Assembly: GCA_905234515.1 (NCBI GenBank)
Contig: CAJOIN010000001.1
Location: forward strand, 1-46,343
Reading direction: 5' to 3'
Source of the DNA: an uncultured Selenomonas sp.
Lineage (GTDB): Bacteria; Bacillota; Negativicutes; Selenomonadales; Selenomonadaceae
Length of the DNA: 46,343 bases
The notes below the pieces were generated by a model. The model worked only from the letters and a program-made list of their open reading frames with translations. It did no database searches and had not been told where the DNA came from. Position numbers and translations under genes: made by a program. This document shows, piece after piece, positions 35,852 through 45,528 of this stretch. Position 1 is the stretch's first letter. Every line of letters begins with the position of its first letter.

Positions 35852-37224
35852 GCCGCACACGCCCCCACAAATGACCTTGCCTGTTCAGGACAGCCTGCAA
35901 AATGAAGATGCAAATAACTGCCTAAGGTCTGCCCCAATTTATGGCCTGCCAGATAAGTCCTGCCATTTCGCAGGCGAGTGAACTCAAAGGGCCGTTCTTC
36001 ATCTGCTGCCTGTTCCTCTTCCACCGAAAAGTGGAACTCATGACCGTGCAGCACACTGCCCTTGGCTCCCAGCACTGTATCTTCCAGAAGACAAGCTTCA
36101 ATATAGCCCACTGTCTGAAGCTTGCTGGTCATAGCTGCCCTACAGGGGAAGAGCCCCACCATCTCGTGCTCGCCCCCGTCAAAATCCCTCAGGCTTTCCA
36201 TAAGGTACATATATCCTCCACACTCGGCGTAGATGGGGAGGCCGGACAAGGCTTTCTCCCTTATTTCCTGACGCAGGGATTTGTTATCCTCCAGCTGCCT
36301 GGCAAACATCTCCGGAAAACCGCCGCCTATGATTAAGCCATCTACCACGGGAAGCTGTTTATCCTGTAAAGGACTGAAAGGCACCAGTTCCGCCCCCAGT
36401 TCCTCAAGCACTTGCAAGCTGGCTGGATAATAAAAAGAAAAAGCCTCGTCCTTTGCCACACCAATACGACATTTGCCTGCAACCCAGTCCGGCTTGCAGA
36501 CCATGGACTCAAAATTAAGGGGTGAGGCTTTTTTAGAAAGGTCCAGCAGGGCTTCCAAATCCACCTGGCATTCCACGGCCTCTCCCATAGCAGCCACTGC
36601 CTTTAATGCCAAGTTCTCTGCGCCGCCCCGCTCTTCCACGGGCACCAGCCCCAAATGCCTTTCTGGCATGACAAGGCCATCCTGGCGACGCATAACACCG
36701 AAAACAGGCATACCAATATCAGCCATAGCCTCTTTCAGCATGGCCTCATGGGTATCGGAGCCTACTCTGTTAAGAATAACTCCTGCCAGATGCACATCTT
36801 TATCGTAATCACGAAAACCCTGGGCAATGGCTGCGGCAGAAGCTCCCATGGATTTGGCATCAATGACCAGCACCACCGGGGCTCCAAGCAATTTGGCAAT
36901 CTCCGCTGTGGAGCTGACCCCCTGCCTGCCTCCGTCATAAAGGCCCATAACGCCTTCAATGAGGGCCAGCTCTGCCCCCTCCATTTCCCTGGCAAAGGCA
37001 GAGGGCAGTTTTTCACTGGAAGTCAGCCAAGTATCAAGATTCATCCCAGGACGTCCTGATGCCAAACGATGATAGCCAGGGTCTATATAATCCGGGCCTA
37101 CCTTAAAGGACTGAACAGCCACTTTTCTCTTTCGAAAGGCCGCCAATAGTCCTGTAACAATGGTAGTTTTCCCCGCTCCCGATTGGGTGGCGCCTATTAC
37201 CAGACGGGGAATCTGCCTCTCCAT
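35833..37224 (-). CDS. cbiA: Cobyrinic acid a,c-diamide synthase
   Basis: IGATQSGAGKTTIVTGLLAAF; FKVGPDYIDPGYH; YAECGGYMYLMESL. Confidence 0.95.
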   Translation of the reverse strand: MERQIPRLVIGATQSGAGKTTIVTGLLAAFRKRKVAVQSFKVGPDYIDPGYHRLASGRPGMNLDTWLTSSEKLPSAFAREMEGAELALIEGVMGLYDGGRQGVSSTAEIAKLLGAPVVLVIDAKSMGASAAAIAQGFRDYDKDVHLAGVILNRVGSDTHEAMLKEAMADIGMPVFGVMRRQDGLVMPERHLGLVPVEERGGAENLALKAVAAMGEAVECQVDLEALLDLSKKASPLNFESMVCKPDWVAGKCRIGVAKDEAFSFYYPASLQVLEELGAELVPFSPLQDKQLPVVDGLIIGGGFPEMFARQLEDNKSLRQEIREKALSGLPIYAECGGYMYLMESLRDFDGGEHEMVGLFPCRAAMTSKLQTVGYIEACLLEDTVLGAKGSVLHGHEFHFSVEEEQAADEERPFEFTRLRNGRTYLAGHKLGQTLGSYLHLHFAGCPEQARSFVGACAAWKKSH

Positions 37225-37238
37225 AGGGCAAGCCTCCT

Positions 37239-37880
37239 TTAAGGACGGGTATCATCGATAAGGTACATGATGGCATTAAGGGCCGCAGCCGCAATGGGGC
37301 TGCCTCCCTTGGTTCCCTCCACGGTAATATATGGGACATAATCCTGCACCCGCAGTGCTTCCTTGGAATCAGCAGCTCCCACAAAACCTACAGGAATACC
37401 AACCACACAGGCAGGACGGACCCCTTCCTCTTCCATCAGGCGCAACACCTCAAAGAGGGCCGTAGGGGCGTTTCCTATGGCCACGATATTGCCCTCCAAG
37501 GCTTTGCCAAAGTGGCGCATGGCAGCCATGGAGCGGGTAATGCCCTCTTCTTTTGCCATTGCAGCAATCTTTTCATCAGCAATCAGGCAGTGCACTTTGC
37601 CGCCAAAGGTCTGCAGCTTGCGCTTGTTGATACCAGTACGCACCATCTCAACGTCTGTGTAAATATCACAACCTGAACGAAGAGCTTGCTGGGCCGCCTC
37701 TATAGCTTGGGGATGAATATGTATCAGGGGAGCATAATCCACATCCCCTGATGCATGTATCAGGCGGGAATACACCTTGGTTTCTGCTTCGCTGAGCTCA
37801 AGGCCGGCCAAATGGGGGGCAATGATTTCCATGCTGCGATGCTCTATTTCCATTGGTTTTTTGATGAAGTCTGCCTTCAT
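37239..37880 (-). CDS. cbiC: Precorrin-8X/cobalt-precorrin-8 methylmutase
   Basis: SRLIHASGDVDYAPLIHIHPQAIEAAQQALRSGCDIYTDVEMVRTGI; GIPVGFVGAADSKEAL. Confidence 0.94.
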   Translation of the reverse strand: MKADFIKKPMEIEHRSMEIIAPHLAGLELSEAETKVYSRLIHASGDVDYAPLIHIHPQAIEAAQQALRSGCDIYTDVEMVRTGINKRKLQTFGGKVHCLIADEKIAAMAKEEGITRSMAAMRHFGKALEGNIVAIGNAPTALFEVLRLMEEEGVRPACVVGIPVGFVGAADSKEALRVQDYVPYITVEGTKGGSPIAAAALNAIMYLIDDTRP

Positions 37881-38659
37881 TACTTTACCTCCCTGATTAG
37901 TTCCTGCAATTTTCTCTCTACCCCGTCAAAGGTATCACACAGGCAGTCATATTCCATAGGCGGCCTGTCTATCACCACCAGGGGCAAGCCCAGTTCCGCC
38001 GCAGCCTGCAGCTTGGTATCTGTCCCTCCCATGGTGCCGCTATTCTTTGTAACGATAACCTCTGCCTGGTACCTGAGAAATAGTTCCTTGTTAAGTTCCT
38101 TGGAAAAAGGGCCCTGAAGAGCCACCAGCCTGTCAGGAGTAAAACCAAGCGCCTCACACTGAGCAATTACTTCTGCTGTAGGCAAAACCCTGGCAATAAG
38201 CGTCTTCCCTTGAAGACAAGCCGCTTCTACAAATTTCTGCAAATTGCGGCTGCCTGTGGTAAGGAAAATCCTGTTCCCCAGGGAGGCTGCCTTAGCGGCA
38301 GCCTCTTCATAGTTGTGTACGACAACCGTTCCCTGATAGTCCAGTCTGGTAAGGTCCCGTTCATAGCGTATATAAGGCACACCAGCCTCATGGCAGGCTG
38401 TCATGGCATTGGCAGAAGCCGCCACTGCATAAGGATGACTGGCATCTACACAGGCTTTGATGCCCTGAGTCCTGAAACATGCCTGCAGCATTTCCGCATC
38501 CAGAGGCTCGCTGTTGACAGTGAGCCTGCCCTTATGAGCCTTTTCCAAAAGCTGCTGGCCATAATGGCTGACCACTGAGGCCATGACATCATATCCCTGC
38601 TCTAAAAGCGTCTTTACCAGCTCCCGGCCATCCTGGGTGCCTGCCATAACAAAAATCAT
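37880..38659 (-). CDS. cbiJ: Precorrin-6A/cobalt-precorrin-6A reductase
   Basis: MIFVMAGTQDGRELV; CVDASHPYAVAASANA; YIRYERD; VTKNSGTMGGTDTKLQAA. Confidence 0.92.
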   Translation of the reverse strand: MIFVMAGTQDGRELVKTLLEQGYDVMASVVSHYGQQLLEKAHKGRLTVNSEPLDAEMLQACFRTQGIKACVDASHPYAVAASANAMTACHEAGVPYIRYERDLTRLDYQGTVVVHNYEEAAAKAASLGNRIFLTTGSRNLQKFVEAACLQGKTLIARVLPTAEVIAQCEALGFTPDRLVALQGPFSKELNKELFLRYQAEVIVTKNSGTMGGTDTKLQAAAELGLPLVVIDRPPMEYDCLCDTFDGVERKLQELIREVK

Positions 38660-39417
38660 CAAAGATTCTCCTTGTTTTCATAACCTCTGGGAGTGATCAT
38701 CCAGCCATCCTGCACATAGGTCTGGCTGTTGCCGATGATGACCAGGGAGAACATATTTATCTCTTCTTTAGTAAAATCCTGAAGAGTGGAAATGACCTTT
38801 GTTTGTTTCTCACGGCTGGCAGCGGTGACAATTCCCACCGGCGTATCAGGGCTGCGGAATTTCAGCATGATTTCCCGCACTTCCTCAATATTTTCCACCC
38901 GTTTCTTGCTTTTAGGGTTATAGAGGGCCGTAACAAAATCCCCCTCTGCTGCCATCTGGATTCTCTTGCGTATAAGCTCCCAGGGTGTGAGCAGATTGGA
39001 CAGGCTGATTACAGCAAAATCATGCATCAGGGGAGCTCCCAGTACAGAAGCGGCTGCATTAACAGCAGATACACCTGCCACCACGCCACCCCACTGGGGC
39101 CGGTCCTTCTCTGGACGTTTCAGCACCAGCTCCAGCACCAGTCCCGCCATGCCATAGACACCGGCATCACCGCTGGATACAACCACTGTCTCTTTGCCGG
39201 CAGCAGCTTCCTCCACCGCCAGCCGGCATCTGTCGATTTCCTGCATCATGCCTGTGCCGATAACCTGCTTGCCGCTGTCTGCCAATAATTCTTCAATAAG
39301 CTTGATATAAGTGGTATAGCCCACTACTACCTCTGCCTGCTCAATGGCGGTCCTTGCCCTGGGAGTCATATCCAGAATGCTTCCGGGCCCCAAGCCTATT
39401 ACAGTTATTTTTGCCAT
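38659..39417 (-). CDS. cbiH: Precorrin-3B/cobalt-precorrin-3 C17-methyltransferase
   Basis: VIGLGPGSILDMTPRARTAIEQAEVVVGYTTY; SSGDAGVYGMAGLVLEL; ALYNPKSKKR. Confidence 0.93.
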   Translation of the reverse strand: MAKITVIGLGPGSILDMTPRARTAIEQAEVVVGYTTYIKLIEELLADSGKQVIGTGMMQEIDRCRLAVEEAAAGKETVVVSSGDAGVYGMAGLVLELVLKRPEKDRPQWGGVVAGVSAVNAAASVLGAPLMHDFAVISLSNLLTPWELIRKRIQMAAEGDFVTALYNPKSKKRVENIEEVREIMLKFRSPDTPVGIVTAASREKQTKVISTLQDFTKEEINMFSLVIIGNSQTYVQDGWMITPRGYENKENL

Positions 39418-39435
39418 GTTATCACCTGCTAATTA

Positions 39436-40512
39436 TCACCAACACCAAAGCAGGGCAACTGTCACCTGCTCATACTTTGTCTTCGGCAGGGCAAAACGTA
39501 TTCTTTCGCTGTGCCGAAGACCCTCACAAATTGCAGCAGCCTCACAGACATTGCCTGTACCCACCTGTCTTTTAACAAAACCGGACTGGTGCAGGTGAAA
39601 CTCCTCTGTCCGCTGCTGCAACAACTCTGCCTCATAAAATTCTATTGCAACTCCCAGTTCCCTGGCTGCTGCCAAAAGACCTGCCTCATCAGCCTTGACT
39701 GATACGCTGGCCATGGCATCCAAAAAGCTAATATCACGGCCTATCTTCTGACAGGCATTTTCCAAAGCCTGCCAGACTAACTCTTTGGGCACATTTCGCC
39801 TGCAGCCAACTCCAGCTATCAGCCGGGGAGGAGTAAGGTACAGAGTTTTGTCCGGCACCTCATGTTCCTCCGGCAATTCGTCCCGGGGACACAAACAAAC
39901 GTGATAAGAATACTCTGCTTTTTCTCTATAGGGAAGCTGCCATTTGACCAGTTCTTTCACATAAAAATCCCTATGAGACAGGAAAGGGCTCACCAGATAG
40001 TCAATTTTCTCTCTCTCCAGCAAGGCCTTATTGATAGTCTTGATTCGGGTTTTAGGCCAGGGCAGCAAAGCCAGCTGACCTGCAAAAGCATCAGGGGCCA
40101 GCCTTCCCTCCACGTCAGTAGCTGTAGTGATGACAGGCTGGGCTCCAATAGCCTCTGCCAACTGCCTGGTGAAGAAGTTTCCTCCTCCCACATGCCCTGA
40201 AAGCAGACTTATGGCAAAGCTGCCCCTCTCGTCACAGACCACCACCGCAGGGTCAGCCAGCTTATCCTTCAGCAAAGGGGCCAAAGTACGCACCACAATC
40301 CCCGTGGCCATAATACAGACCAAAGCATCATAACAAGCAAAGCTTTCCTGCAAAGCACTGCCAAAATGGCTGAAAAAATGCCAGTCCTCTGAAGCATACT
40401 CTCTCTTCATTCTTTCCGGCAGGAAAACAGCTACAGCCTGAGGAACAGCCTGCTTAATGACTTTGGCCAGAACCGCCCCTTGCTCTGTCAGAGCAAAGAC
40501 CGCCGCCCTCAT
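39436..40512 (-). CDS. cbiG: Cobalt-precorrin-5A hydrolase CbiG
   Basis: CIMATGIVVRTLAPLLKDKLADPAVVVCDERGSFAISLLSGHVGGGN; LIAGVGCRRN. Confidence 0.93.
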   Translation of the reverse strand: MRAAVFALTEQGAVLAKVIKQAVPQAVAVFLPERMKREYASEDWHFFSHFGSALQESFACYDALVCIMATGIVVRTLAPLLKDKLADPAVVVCDERGSFAISLLSGHVGGGNFFTRQLAEAIGAQPVITTATDVEGRLAPDAFAGQLALLPWPKTRIKTINKALLEREKIDYLVSPFLSHRDFYVKELVKWQLPYREKAEYSYHVCLCPRDELPEEHEVPDKTLYLTPPRLIAGVGCRRNVPKELVWQALENACQKIGRDISFLDAMASVSVKADEAGLLAAARELGVAIEFYEAELLQQRTEEFHLHQSGFVKRQVGTGNVCEAAAICEGLRHSERIRFALPKTKYEQVTVALLWCW

Positions 40513-41270
40513 GACTCGGCCTTGGCCTGACGAAACATGTGGGAAAACTCAGGAGCATAAAGCCTGGAAAGTTCATAATCCGATGCCAGGCAGGGACTTA
40601 CCACAATCATAGCTGTGCGGTCTATATCCTTGTCCTTGATTTCCTCGCAAATAGTGGAAAGGGTTGCCCGCACTATTTTCTGTTGTGGCCAGGAAGCCCT
40701 CTGCACAATGGCAATGGGCGTATTCTCGCTGTAGCCGCCAGCCTCCAGTTCTTCCACCACCTGGGAGAGCATGGCAATGGAAAGGAAGATGCACATGGTG
40801 GAACCATGCTGTGCCAAAGACCGTAGTTTCTCCTTTTCCGGCACAGGTGTACGTCCTTCCTGCCTGGTAATGATAACAGTCTGAGATACCCCAGGCAGGG
40901 TGTATTCCTGCTTAAGGGCTGCAGCTGTAGCCAGGAAGGAACTTACCCCGGGAACAACATCATAGTCAATTTCCCTTTTCTTGAAAGCATCCATTTGCTC
41001 CTGGATAGCACCGTAAATGGCTGGGTCTCCCGTATGAAGACGCACAGTCATTTTCCCTTCCTTTTCAGCCTTGGCTATGACCTCTACCACTTCTTCCAAT
41101 GTCATGTGCGCAGAGTTGTGAATCTCCGCCTCTTCACGACATAAGTCAAGAAGGGCAGGATTCACCAAAGAACCTGCATAAATCACTACATCAGCTTCCT
41201 GTAAGTATTTCTGTCCCTTGACTGTAATCAGCTCCGGATCTCCCGGGCCTGCTCCTACAATATGCACCAT
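40509..41270 (-). CDS. cbiF: Precorrin-4/cobalt-precorrin-4 C11-methyltransferase
   Basis: MVHIVGAGPGDPELITVKGQKYLQEADVVIYAGSLVN; RLHTGDPAIYGAIQEQ; YDVVPGVSSF. Confidence 0.94.
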   Translation of the reverse strand: MVHIVGAGPGDPELITVKGQKYLQEADVVIYAGSLVNPALLDLCREEAEIHNSAHMTLEEVVEVIAKAEKEGKMTVRLHTGDPAIYGAIQEQMDAFKKREIDYDVVPGVSSFLATAAALKQEYTLPGVSQTVIITRQEGRTPVPEKEKLRSLAQHGSTMCIFLSIAMLSQVVEELEAGGYSENTPIAIVQRASWPQQKIVRATLSTICEEIKDKDIDRTAMIVVSPCLASDYELSRLYAPEFSHMFRQAKAES

Positions 41271-41291
41271 ATTTCCATTCTCCTTTTATCG

Positions 41292-41921
41292 TCAGACAGC
41301 CTTCTCATCCATATCTGCCAGTCCGTTCTGATCCTTATCCCATTTTTTTGCCGTAAGAATGTACACAGGGTTTACTGCTTTGGCCATATCATAGGGACCT
41401 ACCTGCTGCAGGTGAGTTACCTGCACTTGGATAGTTTCATAGCTATACTCTGTGTCCCTGGCACGGAAATACTCAATACCCTGCATCAAGCTTTGAACGG
41501 TAATACAGTTTACCACAATGCGTCCGCCGGCCTTCAGCTTTTTGGAAACTGCATCCAGGATAGGCACCAGCCTGCCACCGCTGCCGCCTACAAATACAGC
41601 ATCACACATAGGCAGAGAGGCTATGCCGCAGGGCGCCTCCTCATTGATAACCGTAATATTGCGCAGAGCAAAATTGGCGGCATTGGCCTTTATCAAAGTG
41701 ATGGCCTCAGGGTTGCGCTCCAGGGCATAGACCCGCCCTTCCGAAGCCAGCCTGGCTGCTTCCACCGATATTGCCCCTGTACCTGCACCAATATCATAAA
41801 CAACAGACTGAGGGGAAAGCCGGGCCTTGACCAAAGAAAGAATGCGTATTTCCTTTTTGGTCATCGGCACCTTGCCACGAATAAACTCCTCATCATCAAT
41901 GCCCAAATAATCCATAAGCAC
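41292..41921 (-). CDS. cbiT: Cobalt-precorrin-6B (C15) methyltransferase CbiT
   Basis: MTKKEIRILSLVKARLSPQSVVYDIGAGTGAISVEAARL; DAVFVGGSGG. Confidence 0.92.
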   Translation of the reverse strand: MLMDYLGIDDEEFIRGKVPMTKKEIRILSLVKARLSPQSVVYDIGAGTGAISVEAARLASEGRVYALERNPEAITLIKANAANFALRNITVINEEAPCGIASLPMCDAVFVGGSGGRLVPILDAVSKKLKAGGRIVVNCITVQSLMQGIEYFRARDTEYSYETIQVQVTHLQQVGPYDMAKAVNPVYILTAKKWDKDQNGLADMDEKAV

Positions 41922-41939
41922 ACTCCTCTGCCAAATAAA

Positions 41940-42584
41940 TCAGCCCTGTACAATCAGAACACCATGGGAATATTCTTCAATCTCCCTTGCACCCTGCAAA
42001 GTAGTATTTATGATTTCTTCATCGGGATAAGACAGTCTCAGACAGATGGAAAGCCTTGTTTCCGTAGGCCATCCATTTTCCATCAATAACTCAGCAATAC
42101 TGCGGGAATTATAGACACCGTCAGTCAGCATTCCCAGCATCCTGCCCTTTGCATAGAACAGTTCCTCTTCCTTTGGCTCCCGCCCATGCAAGCTGATAAG
42201 GTCCGCATCATGCCAAGGCAGCGCAAGTCTGGCAAAAGCCAGCTGTACAGAGCTTATGCCAGGAATAACCTGTAAGTACTCCTCGGGAAATTCTTTCTTC
42301 AAGGCATCCAACAGGGAATAGTAACCAGGGTCCCCAGACACCAGCACTCCCACATCATGCAGGCGCAATTCCTCTCTTATAAAGGCCATTACCCCAGGAA
42401 TATCCCTGGTAATAGCAAAGGTATGCTGATCAGATGCAGCGTATTGGCTCAAAGCGCGCCGTCCACCTGTCAGTGCCTTGACCTCCCTGATGACTTGCCG
42501 GGCCATGGGCAGCATATAGTCAGGATTCCCAGGCCCGATGCCTATAACCTTTATCTTATGATGTTTTACTGCGGCATCTTCCAT
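41940..42584 (-). CDS. cbiE: Cobalt-precorrin-7 (C5) methyltransferase CbiE
   Basis: IKVIGIGPGNPDYMLPMA; VLVSGDPGYYSLLDAL; VIPGISSVQLAFARLALPWHDADLISLHGR. Confidence 0.92.
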   Translation of the reverse strand: MEDAAVKHHKIKVIGIGPGNPDYMLPMARQVIREVKALTGGRRALSQYAASDQHTFAITRDIPGVMAFIREELRLHDVGVLVSGDPGYYSLLDALKKEFPEEYLQVIPGISSVQLAFARLALPWHDADLISLHGREPKEEELFYAKGRMLGMLTDGVYNSRSIAELLMENGWPTETRLSICLRLSYPDEEIINTTLQGAREIEEYSHGVLIVQG

Positions 42585-43696
42585 CCCTGAGCCTCCCCAA
42601 TCACCTTGGCTTTTTCGTCAAGTCCCAACAGTTCCCCTGTAAGAGTCACCATAACCGTACCAACTTCTAGCTGGTTAAAAAGATATCTTTCTGCCCGGAC
42701 ACTGGCTCTTTGAGCAATAACATCACAAACCCTGCGGCAAAACCCCGGCTGCCAGACCGACAGCACTGCCAAAGCATCCTCTGTAGTATTAGCCGCCAGT
42801 ACCCTGCCCACAGCTTCACTGGAAAGTCCCTCTGCAGCAGCATAAGCTGCTATGGTTTCCAGCCTTGCATCACCAATGCGGTTATGGGTATAAAAGACGC
42901 CTGCCGCCACCTTGGCCATCTTGCCAATATGGCCGAAGAGCATTACCTGCCTGACACCTCGTTTAGCTGCAGCTTCCAGCATAAAACCAATGAAGTTGCT
43001 GGTCTGGATTAGGGCGCCTGCAGGCAGCCCCCAGGACATGGCCACCTTCTCGCCAATCTTGCCAGGCACAAATACCAGGCTGTCAAAGCCTGCAGATATG
43101 GCCACATCTATCTGGGGCACCAAAGATTCCTTAAAAGCCTCTTCTGACATGGGCCGAAGGACTCCTGTAGTCCCTATAACAGATATGCCCCCCTCAATGC
43201 CCAGCACGGGATTCAGAGTTTTCTTTGCCAGCTCAATTCCCTCAGGTATGGAAATAGTTACTTCCCAGCCACATGAACTGTCAGTCATTTCCTCCAGTAC
43301 AGACCTTATAAGCTGGCGGGGGCCAGGATTTATGGCAGGTTCTCCCACTGACACAGACAGACCGGGCTTGGTGATGGTTCCCACCCCCAGGCCGGCTTTG
43401 AAAACAATCTCTCCACTGCTTTCTATGGGTCTGAGGGTGGTAAACACAGAAGTACCATTAGTTATATCAGGATCATCTCCCGAAAACTTAATTACCTCTG
43501 CTGTCTCCCCCCCCTCCTCTCCTGACTGCACTGCTGCTATAGGAATGGACAGCTCCGTGCCATCCAGGGCTTTTAGCTTGACCTGCTGCCATGGCTCGCC
43601 TTGTTGCTTCAGAAGCACAGCTTTGACTCCAGCCGCCGCACAGGCGCCAGTGGTGTAGCCATAACGCAAGGACTTGTCAGCAGAAAGGATTGACAT
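42566..43696 (-). CDS. cbiD: Cobalt-precorrin-5B C1-methyltransferase CbiD
   Basis: LRYGYTTGACAAAGVKAVLL; GVGTITKPGLSVSVGEPAINPGPRQLI; LFGHIGKMAKVAAGVFYTHN. Confidence 0.95.
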   Translation of the reverse strand: MSILSADKSLRYGYTTGACAAAGVKAVLLKQQGEPWQQVKLKALDGTELSIPIAAVQSGEEGGETAEVIKFSGDDPDITNGTSVFTTLRPIESSGEIVFKAGLGVGTITKPGLSVSVGEPAINPGPRQLIRSVLEEMTDSSCGWEVTISIPEGIELAKKTLNPVLGIEGGISVIGTTGVLRPMSEEAFKESLVPQIDVAISAGFDSLVFVPGKIGEKVAMSWGLPAGALIQTSNFIGFMLEAAAKRGVRQVMLFGHIGKMAKVAAGVFYTHNRIGDARLETIAAYAAAEGLSSEAVGRVLAANTTEDALAVLSVWQPGFCRRVCDVIAQRASVRAERYLFNQLEVGTVMVTLTGELLGLDEKAKVIGEAQGWKMPQ

Positions 43697-43723
43697 AGAA
43701 ATCGCCTCGATAGTTCATTACAT

Positions 43724-44713
43724 TTACTTGCTAAGCTGCCTGTTCAAGAAGTCTCTGCCGAAAACTGCCAGGGTATAATAGAAACCAAGCAGGAAGGGAA
43801 TATACTCAGCAATAAGACGCCAGCACACAGCGATAATCCCCACTGTTCCTGCTGGAACAGTATTGCTGAAGAGCAGCACAAAGCCACCCTCGGCAATGCC
43901 TGACCCGCCTGGCGTAGGCATGAAATACAGAAGCATATTGAGGAAAATCATCCTGCCCATTACCGTATACCAGTCTGCATCCCAAACGCCAAGTCCCAGC
44001 AACAGACAAGGCACAATGGCATAGATGCACAAAAGGTTCAGGCCTGATTCCAGGAAGACCAGCATCATACTGCGCGGAGATTCAGCCAACAAGGCAATAG
44101 CACACTTGGTGTCACGATAAAAGGCGAATATTTTGCGGCGACGCTCATTCTTAAAGTTCCTGGTTCCCCAGATAACCAAACCGTCCAAATTCCCTCGTTT
44201 GGCACCGAAAATCATACCGAAAATTACCAGCAAAGCCGTCAGGGTAATGACCATAAGCCAGTCATTTGACATGCCCGGCACTATCCCCTCATCATGCAGC
44301 AAAATAAAGGGCATGCAAAGAGCCAGGAAAAAAATGGACAAAATAGTCCTGACAATAACCAGCACCGCAGCCTTCCCTGTAGGCACCCCTGCATGACGCA
44401 AAAACATTAGCTGCGCCACCGCACCGCCAGTAGCACCGGGGGTGAGCAAGGCTAAAAAATAATTGCCAAAAACCACCTGCACCGCCTGGTACAAGGATAT
44501 TTTCTCATGTGAGATTTTCACCAGATGCATCAGCCTGCTGCCGTCAAAAAACAGCCCCAGCGCTGTCACACCTGCAGCCATGGCTATAGACCATGGCTGG
44601 AACCGGTCGAGATTCTTTAAGGTATTGATATCAATGGTGGTATAGATAACCACACCGGAAATCACCAATACCAGCAGAATCAGGCTAAACAGCCGGCGGT
44701 AGAATTTATTCAT
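43724..44713 (-). CDS. Lysylphosphatidylglycerol synthase TM region / flippase-like (UPF0104) membrane protein
   Basis: Multiple TM; ALLTPGATGGAVAQLMFLRHAGVPTGKAAVLVIVRTI; FMPTPGGSGIAEGGFVLLF. Confidence 0.88.
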   Translation of the reverse strand: MNKFYRRLFSLILLVLVISGVVIYTTIDINTLKNLDRFQPWSIAMAAGVTALGLFFDGSRLMHLVKISHEKISLYQAVQVVFGNYFLALLTPGATGGAVAQLMFLRHAGVPTGKAAVLVIVRTILSIFFLALCMPFILLHDEGIVPGMSNDWLMVITLTALLVIFGMIFGAKRGNLDGLVIWGTRNFKNERRRKIFAFYRDTKCAIALLAESPRSMMLVFLESGLNLLCIYAIVPCLLLGLGVWDADWYTVMGRMIFLNMLLYFMPTPGGSGIAEGGFVLLFSNTVPAGTVGIIAVCWRLIAEYIPFLLGFYYTLAVFGRDFLNRQLSK

Positions 44714-44736
44714 GAAAAAACTCCATCCTGCCTATC

Positions 44737-45528
44737 TCAGCCCAGGTGTTCTTCATGGCTGGCATAAGCACTGTGATTATGTATGGATTCATAGTTCTCA
44801 CATTCCAAAGAGAACCAGGATAGCCCAGGAATTTCCCTGATAGTTAAGATATTATCACGCAAAATATCTTCAACGAATTTAGGATTCTCATAGGCCCTTT
44901 CCGTCACGGCCTTTTCATCCTCACGCTTGAGGAGAGGATAAATAGGAGAAGACCCCTGTGCCTCCACCAGCTGGGCCAAATCCTCAATGTAGATGCACTC
45001 GTATCCCGGCTTGAATTCCAGCTGGATTCTGGCCACAGACCGCTGATTATGGGCTCCATAGTCAGAAATCTCCTTACTGCAGGGACAGAGGGATGTGAAT
45101 GGCACTTCCACACCAAGACGGAACTGCATAGGCTGCCCCTTTTCCTTGTGGCCCATAAAGGTGCAGTCAAGATCCAACACCGAATGACGCTTGCTCACAG
45201 GAGCATATTTATCTATGAAGAACTTAAAGGACAGCTCCACTTCTGCAGACTGTGCTTCAAGAACTTCTAATGCTTCCGTAAGCATGGCTTCCATCTCTGC
45301 TTCTGCCAAAGGCTTTTGGCTCCAGGGCATGAGAATCTCCAAAAAGCGGCTCATATGAGTGCCCTTGTACTCCATGGGCAGGGAAACCGTAAACCTGATG
45401 CGGGCCAGAACCTGCTGGAAGCCCCCTTCCTTAGTCTTAATGAGAAAAGGCAGATGAGCTTCCTTGATACCCACATGCTGTATGGCTATGCCCCGCGAAT
45501 CCTGAAGATTTTGTACATCCTGCATCAA
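44737..45528 (-). CDS. folE2: GTP cyclohydrolase FolE2
   Basis: YKGTHMSRFLEIL; GVEVPFTSLCPCSKEISDYGAHNQRSVARIQLE; ENYESIHNHSAYA. Confidence 0.93.
   Translation of the reverse strand: MMQDVQNLQDSRGIAIQHVGIKEAHLPFLIKTKEGGFQQVLARIRFTVSLPMEYKGTHMSRFLEILMPWSQKPLAEAEMEAMLTEALEVLEAQSAEVELSFKFFIDKYAPVSKRHSVLDLDCTFMGHKEKGQPMQFRLGVEVPFTSLCPCSKEISDYGAHNQRSVARIQLEFKPGYECIYIEDLAQLVEAQGSSPIYPLLKREDEKAVTERAYENPKFVEDILRDNILTIREIPGLSWFSLECENYESIHNHSAYASHEEHLG

Noticed and set aside
41262-42089. 275-aa ORF on + strand opposite cbiT/cbiE
   Set aside because: Shadow ORF antisense to confident methyltransferase genes.
42912-43658. 248-aa ORF on + strand opposite cbiD
   Set aside because: Ser/Pro-rich shadow of cbiD codons.
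43697-43723. Cobalamin riboswitch before cbiD
   Set aside because: Gap is only 27 nt and no B12-box-like sequence was seen.
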